Assembly (NCBI RefSeq): GCF_008042045.1 | Contig: NZ_RDBP01000037.1 | Coordinates: 853,623-917,622 of the forward strand | DNA length: 64,000 bases | Source: Streptomyces sp. T39 | GTDB lineage: Bacteria > Actinomycetota > Actinomycetes > Streptomycetales > Streptomycetaceae | Direction: 5' to 3' | Translations under genes and position numbers: made by a program | In this document: in pieces, positions 51,384 to 58,706 of the stretch | How positions within the stretch are numbered: the stretch's first letter is position 1 | Layout of the letters: every line of letters begins with the position of its first letter | The notes under the pieces: generated by a model | Seen by the model: only the letters and a program-made list of their open reading frames with translations | Database searches by the model: none | Told to the model about the DNA's origin: nothing

Positions 51384-53075
51384 ATGACGTCCACGGTGCC
51401 CACCACCGCCGTCCAGCACAGCGACGAGCAGCCGCCGATCACCATGTTCGGCCCGGACTTCCCGTACGCCTACGACGACTTCCTCGCCCACCCGGCGGGC
51501 ATCGGGCAGATACCCGCGACCGAGCACGGCAGCGAGGTCGCGGTCATCGGCGGCGGCCTCTCCGGCATCGTCGCCGCCTACGAGCTGATGAAGATGGGCC
51601 TGAAGCCCGTCGTCTACGAGGCGGACCGGATCGGCGGCCGGCTGCGCACGGTCGGGTTCGAGGGCTGCGAGGGCGAGCTCACCGCGGAGATGGGCGCGAT
51701 GCGCTTCCCGCCGTCGTCGACCGCGCTCCAGCACTACATCGACCTCGTGGGCCTGACCACCCGGCCCTTCCCCAACCCGCTGGCGCCGTCGACGCCCTCC
51801 ACCGTCGTCGACCTCAAGGGCGAGTCGCACTACGCGGAGACCATCGACGACCTGCCGCAGGTCTACCGCGACGTGATGGACGCCTGGAACACCTGCCTGG
51901 AGGAGGGCGCGGACTTCTCCGACATGAACCGCGCCATGCGCGAGCGCGACGTCCCCCGCATCCGCGAGATCTGGGCGAAGCTCGTCGAGAAGCTGGACAA
52001 CCAGACCTTCTACGGTTTCCTCTGCGACTCCGAGGCGTTCCGCTCCTTCCGGCACCGTGAGATCTTCGGCCAGGTCGGCTTCGGCACCGGAGGGTGGGAC
52101 ACCGACTTCCCGAACTCCATCCTGGAGATCCTGCGGGTCGTCTACTCCGAGGCCGACGACCACCACCGCGGCATCGTCGAGGGGAGCCAGCAGCTGCCGC
52201 TGCGCCTGTGGGAGCGGGAGCCGGCCAAGATCGTGCACTGGCCGCTCGGCACCTCGCTCTCCTCGCTCCACGGCGGCGACCCCCGTCCCGCCGTCACCCG
52301 CCTGAACCGCGCCGGCAACCGGATCACGGTGACGGACGCGGCGGGCGACATCCGCACCTACCGTGCGGCGGTCTTCACCGCGCAGTCCTGGCTGCTGCTC
52401 TCGAAGATCGCGTGCGACGACGCGCTGTTCCCCATCGACCACTGGACGGCGATGGAGCGCACCCACTACATGGAGTCCTCGAAGCTGTTCGTGCCCGTCG
52501 ACCGGCCGTTCTGGCTGGACAAGGACGCGCGGACCGGCCGGGACACCATGTCGATGACGCTCACCGACCGGATGACCCGCGGCACCTATCTGCTGGACGA
52601 CGGACCGGACCGCCCCGCGGTCATCTGCCTGTCGTACACCTGGTGCGACGACAGCCTGAAGTGGCTGCCGCTGTCCGCGAACGAGCGGATGGAGGTGATG
52701 CTGAAGTCCCTGGGCGAGATCTACCCGGACGTCGACATCCGCAGCCACATCATCGGCAACCCGGTCACGGTGTCGTGGGAGAACGAGCCGTACTTCATGG
52801 GTGCCTTCAAGGCCAACCTCCCGGGCCACTACCGCTACCAGCGGCGGCTGTTCACCCACTTCATGCAGGACCGGCTCCCCGAGGACAAGCGGGGCATCTT
52901 CCTGGCCGGTGACGACATCTCCTGGACGGCCGGCTGGGCCGAGGGCGCCGTGCAGACCGCCCTCAACGCCGTGTGGGGCGTGATGCACCAGTTCGGTGGC
53001 GCGACCGACCCGACCAACCCGGGCCCCGGCGACGTCTACGACGACATCGCGCCCGTCGAACTGCCGGAGGACTGA
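51384..53075 (+). CDS. davB: L-lysine 2-monooxygenase-like flavin amino acid oxidase
   Basis: FAD enzyme of 563 residues that would oxidatively decarboxylate L-lysine to 5-aminovaleramide. ITMFGPDFPYAYDDFLAHPA precedes the dinucleotide fold VAVIGGGLSGIVAAYELMKMG. FAD and substrate blocks include YEADRIGGRLRT, GAMRFPPSSTA, GQVGFGTGGWDTDFPNS, and the C-terminal GIFLAGDDISWTAGWAEGAVQ. The resemblance to Pseudomonas DavB is high along the whole length, including GPGDVYDDIAP near the end. Related tryptophan and phenylalanine monooxygenases are alternatives. AAGGAG precedes ATG 51384. Confidence 0.87.
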   Translation: MTSTVPTTAVQHSDEQPPITMFGPDFPYAYDDFLAHPAGIGQIPATEHGSEVAVIGGGLSGIVAAYELMKMGLKPVVYEADRIGGRLRTVGFEGCEGELTAEMGAMRFPPSSTALQHYIDLVGLTTRPFPNPLAPSTPSTVVDLKGESHYAETIDDLPQVYRDVMDAWNTCLEEGADFSDMNRAMRERDVPRIREIWAKLVEKLDNQTFYGFLCDSEAFRSFRHREIFGQVGFGTGGWDTDFPNSILEILRVVYSEADDHHRGIVEGSQQLPLRLWEREPAKIVHWPLGTSLSSLHGGDPRPAVTRLNRAGNRITVTDAAGDIRTYRAAVFTAQSWLLLSKIACDDALFPIDHWTAMERTHYMESSKLFVPVDRPFWLDKDARTGRDTMSMTLTDRMTRGTYLLDDGPDRPAVICLSYTWCDDSLKWLPLSANERMEVMLKSLGEIYPDVDIRSHIIGNPVTVSWENEPYFMGAFKANLPGHYRYQRRLFTHFMQDRLPEDKRGIFLAGDDISWTAGWAEGAVQTALNAVWGVMHQFGGATDPTNPGPGDVYDDIAPVELPED

Positions 53076-53080
53076 CGCCC

Positions 53081-53102
53081 GGGGCCGGGTGGCCCCGGCC
53101 CC
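53081..53102. terminator. hairpin between davB and the DUF5995 gene
   Basis: GGGGCCGGG (53081-53089) pairs with CCCGGCCCC (53094-53102), six bases after davB and eight bases before the convergent gene's end. Confidence 0.6.
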
Positions 53103-53109
53103 GCACGTC

Positions 53110-53877
53110 TCAGCGGCAGGGCGTGAGCAGACAGCGGCCCACCAGGCCGACTCCCGCGTCCAGCCGCTCGGCGAACTCGCCCGCCAGGCCGGGCAGTTCC
53201 CGCATGCCCCAGAGCAGCCGGGCGGCGGACCAGGCGCCCTCCCGGGCACGCTCCAGGGACCAGGCGCCCACCAGATGGGTCAGCGGATCGGCGACCTGGA
53301 GCAGGTCGGGGCCGGGCATCAGGTCCTCGCGGACGCGTTCCTCCAGCAGGACCAGCAGGTCCCCGACGCGCTCGAACCCGTCCTCCAGGGCGGGCGGCGC
53401 GCAGCCCAGCGCCCGGCAGGTGTCCACGACGGCGAGCGGCAGGTCGTAGCCGATGTGGGCGTTGATCCCGGCGAGCGCGAACTGGAGCGGCCGGACACCG
53501 GGGTGACCGCGGTACTGGAGCAGCGGCCGCCAGGAGGCGGGCGGCCGCGGGGCGTCCCCGCCGGACTCGGCCACCGCGAGGTACCGCTCGGCGAAGACCG
53601 CGCCGAGGGTGCCGGCGGCCAGGCGGTCGGGGAAGTGCCCGCCCGCCACCCGGCGGGCGAGCTCCTCGGTGACCGTGAGGTACACCCGGTTGAAGACCGC
53701 CATGCCGTCCGCGGCCGGCCAGCGCGCGTCGCAGGCCCGCATCCGCTCGGCCACGGAGCCGAGCACCGGGGCCGGCGCCGGCCCCGGCAGGCCGTCCGCC
53801 GCCGTGTCCGTGCCGCCGGTGCCGGGCGCGGCCGGGCCGCGCACCGTCCGTACCGCGAGCTGTTCCCTCTGCACCAT
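53110..53877 (-). CDS. DUF5995 family protein
   Basis: Protein of 255 residues from ATG 53877. After an N-terminal low-complexity stretch (about 35 residues) come RMRACDARWPAADGMAVFNRVYL, TEELARRVAGGHFPD, FALAGINAHIGYDLPLAVVDTC and WGMRELPGLAGEFAERLD. These match, as far as I recall, DUF5995 proteins, a conserved all-alpha actinobacterial family with His and Asp residues in the NAHIGYDLP core. No reaction is established. Convergent with davB and not obviously linked to it. Confidence 0.75.
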   Translation of the reverse strand: MVQREQLAVRTVRGPAAPGTGGTDTAADGLPGPAPAPVLGSVAERMRACDARWPAADGMAVFNRVYLTVTEELARRVAGGHFPDRLAAGTLGAVFAERYLAVAESGGDAPRPPASWRPLLQYRGHPGVRPLQFALAGINAHIGYDLPLAVVDTCRALGCAPPALEDGFERVGDLLVLLEERVREDLMPGPDLLQVADPLTHLVGAWSLERAREGAWSAARLLWGMRELPGLAGEFAERLDAGVGLVGRCLLTPCR

Positions 53878-54109
53878 GGAGGCAGGGTCCCAGGCGCCGG
53901 CCCGCGGACACGCTGACGGGCCGGGGCTTCCCCGAAAAGGAGGACGCCGGGGCCGCGTCGGCAGACCCGCGCCACCGGAGCGCGCCGCGCCGGGGCCCGT
54001 GGGGGCGTGCCAGGCGACGTCCGCGCCGCCGGAACACGGGTGCGCCGCGGGCGCGAACCGGCGGCCGTCCGGAGCGCGGCCCGGGGGCAGGCGCGCCGTA
54101 CGGCGCGCG

Positions 54110-55504
54110 TCAGCGGGTGGCGTCGTCGTCGTAGGAGGAGGTGCCGGCGTCGAGCAGGGGCTCCTGCGCCGTCGCCGGCTCCTTGAGGTGGGCCGGCGCG
54201 AAGGCGCGCAGCACGTGGTAGCCGGTGATGACGACGAGCGTGCCGAGGGCGATCCCGCCCAGCTCGAAGTTGTCGGTGATCTTCAGGCTGACGCCGCCGA
54301 CGCCGATGATGATGCCCGCCGCCGCGGGGACCAGGTTGAGCGGATTGCGCAGGTCCACCCCGGCGTTGATCCAGATCTGGGCGCCGAGCAGGCCGATCAT
54401 GCCGTAGAGGATCACGGTGATGCCGCCCAGCACGCCGCCCGGGATCGCCGCCACGACGGCGCCGAACTTGGGGCACAGGCCGAAGAGGAGCGCGAAGCCG
54501 GCGGCGGCCCAGTAGGCGGCCGTGGAGTACACGCGGGTGGCCGCCATGACGCCGATGTTCTCGGAGTACGTCGTGTTCGGCGGCCCGCCGACGGCGGTGG
54601 ACAGCATCGACGCCGCTCCGTCGGCCGCGATGGCGGTGCCCAGCTTGTCGTCGAGCGGTTCGCCGGTCATCTCGCCGACCGCCTTCACATGTCCGGCGTT
54701 CTCCGCGATCAGCGCGATGACCACGGGGAGGGCGACCAGGATCGCCGACCACTCGAAGCTCGGGGCGTGGAAGGAGGGCAGGCCGATCCAGTCGGCGTGC
54801 GCGACGCCGGAGAGGTCGAGGCGCCAGTGGTCCACGGCCTCCCCGCCCCCGGCGGGGGAGTGGATCTGCCCGAAGATCCGGTCCAGCGCCCAGGAGAGGA
54901 CGTAGCCGAAGAGCAGACCGAGGAAGATCGCGACGCGTGAGAAGAAGCCGCGCAGGCACACCACGGCGAGCCCGGTGAAGAGCATGACCAGCAGAGCGGT
55001 CCACTGGTCCTGCGGCCAGTACGTGGCGGCGGTCACCGGGGCCAGGTTGAAGCCGATCAGCATGACCACCGCGCCGGTCACGACGGGCGGCATCGTCGCG
55101 TGGATGATCCGCGCGCCGAAGTGCCGCACCGCGAGTCCGGCGACGAACAGCACGGCGCCGACCACCAGGACCGCGCCGGTCACCGTGGCGCTGTCGCTGC
55201 CGGTCGCGCGGATGGTGGCGGCCACCCCGACGAAGGAGAGCGAGCAGCCGAGGTAGCTGGGGACCTTGCCGCGGGTGGCGAGCAGGAAGATCACCGTCGC
55301 CACGCCGGACATCATGATCGCGAGGTTGGGGTCGAGGCCCATCAGCACGGGCGCGACGAACGACGCACCGAACATGGCGACCACGTGCTGGGCCCCGAGA
55401 CCGGCGGTTCTCGGCCACGACAGCCGCTCGTCCGGTCGTACGACGGCACCGGGGGCGGGGGTCCGCCCGTCGCCGTGCAGGGTCCAGCGCACGCCGAGAT
55501 TCAC
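54110..55504 (-). CDS. NCS2 family uracil/xanthine permease
   Basis: Membrane transporter of 464 residues. Start taken as GTG 55504 because GGAG lies six bases upstream; GTG 55516 would add four residues. Family blocks: GLGAQHVVAMFGASFVAPVL, the conserved AENAGHVKAVGEM with the substrate-contacting Glu, and GGPPNTTYSENIGVMAAT, the NCS2 signature. About 14 helices. The sequence is of the UraA/PyrP type, so uracil uptake is most likely, fitting a genome with a full pyr operon, though the genes are 30 kb apart. Confidence 0.9.
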   Translation of the reverse strand: MNLGVRWTLHGDGRTPAPGAVVRPDERLSWPRTAGLGAQHVVAMFGASFVAPVLMGLDPNLAIMMSGVATVIFLLATRGKVPSYLGCSLSFVGVAATIRATGSDSATVTGAVLVVGAVLFVAGLAVRHFGARIIHATMPPVVTGAVVMLIGFNLAPVTAATYWPQDQWTALLVMLFTGLAVVCLRGFFSRVAIFLGLLFGYVLSWALDRIFGQIHSPAGGGEAVDHWRLDLSGVAHADWIGLPSFHAPSFEWSAILVALPVVIALIAENAGHVKAVGEMTGEPLDDKLGTAIAADGAASMLSTAVGGPPNTTYSENIGVMAATRVYSTAAYWAAAGFALLFGLCPKFGAVVAAIPGGVLGGITVILYGMIGLLGAQIWINAGVDLRNPLNLVPAAAGIIIGVGGVSLKITDNFELGGIALGTLVVITGYHVLRAFAPAHLKEPATAQEPLLDAGTSSYDDDATR

Positions 55505-55676
55505 GGGCCGCTCCACTTCGTGCAGTAGTCAAGGATCGGCGTCATCGTAGTGGCCCCCGGTGGAGGGACCGCCGGAGGACCTGCGTCCGGGACTTCTGAG
55601 CGACTGCTTAGGATGAATCGATTTCGGCCGACACCGGCCGGCACCACCGCTCGGCACCGCCTCTGGAGTACCACCC

Positions 55677-56138
55677 GTGACCACCCACGCCCCGTCCCCG
55701 TCCGCCGCCACCGCCCCCGGCGTCCTGGTCCCCGTCGAGGTCCACTTCGACGACCTCGACGCCCTGGGCCTGCTGCACAACGCCCGCTACCCGCTGCTCG
55801 TCGAGCGCGCCTGGGCGGCGTACTGGGCGGACCGCGGCTTCGGCTACGAGGGCGACTGGGCGGCGGCCGAGGACGCCTGCAACGCCGTGCGGGAACTGCG
55901 CATCGGCTACGAGCAGCCGGTCACCCGGGCCGGCGGGTACGGCGTGCACCTGTGGCTCGACCGCCTGGGCACGACCGGTCTCACCTACGGCTTCCGCTTC
56001 TGCTCCGCCGACGGCGCCACGACGTACGCCCGCGGCAGCCGCGTCCTCGTGCGTCTGGACGCGGCCACCCTGCGGCCCGCGCCGTGGAGTGCGCGCTTCA
56101 GGGACGCCGGTCGGGAACTGCTGCGTCCGCAGGGCTGA
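55677..56138 (+). CDS. hotdog-fold acyl-CoA thioesterase
   Basis: Protein of 153 residues with GTG 55677 and GGAG eight bases upstream. VPVEVHFDDLDALGLLHNARYPLLVERAW is the 4HBT-type signature in which the Asp-x(n)-Gly-x-x-x-Asn block forms the active site (motif within residues about 20-48). TYGFRFCSADGATTYARGSRV supplies the central strand. Broad-specificity acyl-CoA thioesterase of the YbgC/FadM type is most likely. Its end overlaps the convergent MFS gene by about 41 bp. Confidence 0.85.
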   Translation: MTTHAPSPSAATAPGVLVPVEVHFDDLDALGLLHNARYPLLVERAWAAYWADRGFGYEGDWAAAEDACNAVRELRIGYEQPVTRAGGYGVHLWLDRLGTTGLTYGFRFCSADGATTYARGSRVLVRLDAATLRPAPWSARFRDAGRELLRPQG

Positions 56139-57318
56139 CCCGCATGCTCTCCCGGCCCGCCGAACGCAGCACCCCCGCGCCGACGACCAGCCCGAGCGCC
56201 AGGACCGTGACCAGGCCGAACGACACCACCAGGCTCGTCACGTCGGCCACGGCGCCGATCGCCGACGGGGCGATCAGTCCGGAGGTGTAGGTGATGGTGG
56301 CGACACCGGCGATGGCCTGACTGGGATTCGGGCCGCTGCGCCCGGCGGCGGCGAACGCGAGCGGCACCACCACGGCCACGCCGAGCCCGATCAGCCCGAA
56401 ACCGCCCATGGCGAGCGCCGGGTGGGGCGCGGCGACCACCAGCAGGCCGCCGGCCGTCGCCAGCACCCCGCCCGTGCGGACCGTGCGCACCGGTCCGAAC
56501 CGGTCGACGATCCGGTCGCCCGCCAGCCGGGCGATCGCCATCATCAGGGCGAACGCGGTGGTCGACGCGGCCGCCAGGCCGGCCGACGTGTCCATCACGT
56601 CCCGCAGGTAGACGGCCGACCAGTCGAGACTGGCGCCCTCCGCGAAGACCGCGCAGAAGCCGACCGCGCCGATGACCACGGCCGAGCGCGGCGGCAGCGC
56701 GAAGCGCGGCGGCGCCTCCTCGTCCGGCGCGCTGCGCAGGTCCAGGACGCCCTGGCAGGCGATCAGCCCGAGCGCCGTCAGGGCGGCCGCGGCGAGCGCG
56801 TGGTGCAGGCGCGCGTCGGTGCCGAGGTGGGCGGCGAGCGTGCCCACGGCCGAACCGATCAGGGCGCCGGCGCTCCACATTCCGTGCAGCGAGGACATGA
56901 TCGACCGGTCGAGACGGTTCTCGATCTCGACGCCCAGCGCGTTCATCGCCACGTCGGACATGCCGGCCGTCGCGCCGAAGACGAAGAGCCCCAGGCACAG
57001 GCCCGGCAGGTTCGGCGCGAGCGACGGCAGCATCAGGCTCAGCGTCCACAGGGCCAGCAGGCCGCGCAGCGCGTTGCGGGCGCCGAGGCGGTGACTGACC
57101 GCGGCGGCCAGCGGCATCGCCACGGAGGCGCCGAGCGCCGGGAACGCGAGTGCCAGCCCCAACTGGCCTGCGCCGACCCCGGCGTGGTCCTGGATCCAGG
57201 GGATCCGGGTGGCGAAGCTGCCGGTGACCGCGCCGTGGACGCAGAAGACGACGGCGACGGCGATGCGGGCCCGCTTGAGCTCGGTGAGCTTCGGCGTGGC
57301 TGCCGGTTCGCTCAGCAT
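56098..57318 (-). CDS. MFS transporter
   Basis: Major facilitator protein of 406 residues with about 12 helices. Cytoplasmic loop 2-3 has SHRLGARNALRG and loop 8-9 GDRIVDRFGPVRTVRTGG, the usual duplicated MFS signatures. The first helix has VFCVHGAVTGSFATRIPWIQ. It resembles the YbjJ/fucose-permease-like group. ATG 57318 follows GGGGAGGGG. It diverges from a ROK regulator, and a palindromic operator lies between them, so sugar or sugar-derivative transport under ROK control is the natural reading (inference). Confidence 0.88.
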   Translation of the reverse strand: MLSEPAATPKLTELKRARIAVAVVFCVHGAVTGSFATRIPWIQDHAGVGAGQLGLALAFPALGASVAMPLAAAVSHRLGARNALRGLLALWTLSLMLPSLAPNLPGLCLGLFVFGATAGMSDVAMNALGVEIENRLDRSIMSSLHGMWSAGALIGSAVGTLAAHLGTDARLHHALAAAALTALGLIACQGVLDLRSAPDEEAPPRFALPPRSAVVIGAVGFCAVFAEGASLDWSAVYLRDVMDTSAGLAAASTTAFALMMAIARLAGDRIVDRFGPVRTVRTGGVLATAGGLLVVAAPHPALAMGGFGLIGLGVAVVVPLAFAAAGRSGPNPSQAIAGVATITYTSGLIAPSAIGAVADVTSLVVSFGLVTVLALGLVVGAGVLRSAGRESMRVSPADAAVPDRRP

Positions 57319-57355
57319 ATGGATGTACCCCTCCCCGAGAATGTGGGACGTAAAC

Positions 57356-57376
57356 TATCAGGAAGCCTGCCTGATA
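57356..57376. promoter_or_regulatory. palindromic operator between MFS and ROK genes
   Basis: TATCAGG (57356-57362) and CCTGATA (57370-57376) form a 7-bp inverted repeat, overlapped by a second palindrome CAGG-AAG-CCTG (57359-57369). AT-rich flanks on both sides could hold the two -10 elements. A ROK repressor site is likely. Confidence 0.6.
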
Positions 57377-57439
57377 AATAGAGTCCGGGAAGAGCCGACC
57401 GCACACGGCGCACGCCGGGACGTCTGGAAGGATTCCCGC

Positions 57440-58639
57440 ATGCCCGCATCCCCGAGCACCGCCCGGGCCATCAACGACCGCCTCGCCCTGGAGCTGCTCC
57501 AGCGGGAGGGCCCGTTGACGGCCGGACAGCTGAAGTCCATGACCGGACTCTCGCGGCCCACGGTCGCCGATCTCGTGGAGCGCCTCCAGGGGTCCGGGCT
57601 GGTGCGGGTCGTCGGCGAGGCGGGCGCCGAACGGCGCGGACCCAACGCCCGGCTCTACGGGCTCGTCGCCGACCGGGCGCATCTCGCCGCGCTCGACGTG
57701 CGCACCCGCAGCGTCACCGTCGTCGTCGCGGACCTGCTCGGCACCACGCTCGCCCGGGCCTCCCTGCCCATCGGCGGCGACACCGGCACCGAGCCCGCCG
57801 TCGAACAGGCCGCCGCGCTGCTGGAGCGCACCGTCGCCCGGGCCGGCGCCGCACGGCTGCACAGCGTCGGCATCGGCGCCCCCGGGCTGATCGACCCCGC
57901 CAGCGGCGAGCTCCGGGAGACCACCGGACTGCCCGCCTGGCACCGCAGGCTGGTGACCGCCCTCCAGGACCGGCTGCCGGCCCGGGTCCTCGTCGAGAAC
58001 GAGACCAATCTGGCGGCCCTCGCCGAGCAGCGCGTCGGCGCGGCCAGCGACCGCGAGTCGTTCGCCTTCCTGTGGCTCGGGCACGGCGTCGGCGCCGGTC
58101 TCGTCCTCGACGGCCGGCTGCGCCGCGGGTCGTCAGGGGGAGCCGGCGAGATCGGCTTCCTCCCGGTGCCGGGGACCGGCGGCACGCCGTCCGCCGTCGA
58201 CTGCGACGGCGGCTTCCACTCCCTGGCGGGGTCGGCCGCGGTCTGCGCGCTCGCCGAGCGGCACGGCCTGCGGCCCGGCGGGCAGGACGGCCCGGCCGCG
58301 GCCTCGGCCGCGGCCGGGGCGGTCGCGGCCGCCGTCGCCGGCGGCCACACCGCCTTCGTCGACGAACTCGCCGGCCGCCTGGCCCTCGGTGCCGCGGCGG
58401 TCGTCGCGGTGCTGGACCCCGGCTGTGTGGTCCTGGGCGGCGAGGTGGGGCACGCGGGCGGGCCGGAGCTCGCGGCGCGGGTGGAGACGAGCCTCGCCGC
58501 GATGTCCCCGCTGCGCACCGAGGTCCGGCCGGGCGGCCTCGGCGGCGACGCCGTGCTGAGGGGTGCCCTGCTGGTGGCGCAGGAGGCGGCCCAGGACGAC
58601 CTCTTCGCGGACACGGCACAGCCCGGGCCCGGTGGGTGA
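57440..58639 (+). CDS. ROK family transcriptional regulator
   Basis: Protein of 399 residues from ATG 57440 after GGAAGGAT. Winged helix: NDRLALELLQREGPLTAGQL followed by SMTGLSRPTVADLVERLQGSGLV. The ROK ATPase-like domain has VGIGAPGLIDPASGEL, VLVENETNLAALAEQR and LGHGVGAGLVLDGRLRRGS. The usual zinc motif CxCGxxGCxE is missing; the place reads VDCDGGFHSLAGS. The protein is therefore a diverged repressor. It probably controls itself and the divergent MFS gene. Its 3' end forms part of a 27-bp hairpin. Confidence 0.9.
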   Translation: MPASPSTARAINDRLALELLQREGPLTAGQLKSMTGLSRPTVADLVERLQGSGLVRVVGEAGAERRGPNARLYGLVADRAHLAALDVRTRSVTVVVADLLGTTLARASLPIGGDTGTEPAVEQAAALLERTVARAGAARLHSVGIGAPGLIDPASGELRETTGLPAWHRRLVTALQDRLPARVLVENETNLAALAEQRVGAASDRESFAFLWLGHGVGAGLVLDGRLRRGSSGGAGEIGFLPVPGTGGTPSAVDCDGGFHSLAGSAAVCALAERHGLRPGGQDGPAAASAAAGAVAAAVAGGHTAFVDELAGRLALGAAAVVAVLDPGCVVLGGEVGHAGGPELAARVETSLAAMSPLRTEVRPGGLGGDAVLRGALLVAQEAAQDDLFADTAQPGPGG

Positions 58640-58672
58640 CGCAGGTGCGTCACCCACCGGGCCCGGGCTGTG
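58617..58672. terminator. 27-bp hairpin between ROK and chitinase genes
   Basis: 58617-58643 pairs exactly with 58646-58672. The left arm contains the last codons and stop of the ROK gene. It would terminate both convergent transcripts. Confidence 0.88.
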
Positions 58673-58706
58673 GCGGGCGGCGCCGACGGCGCCGCCCGCG
58701 GGTGGG

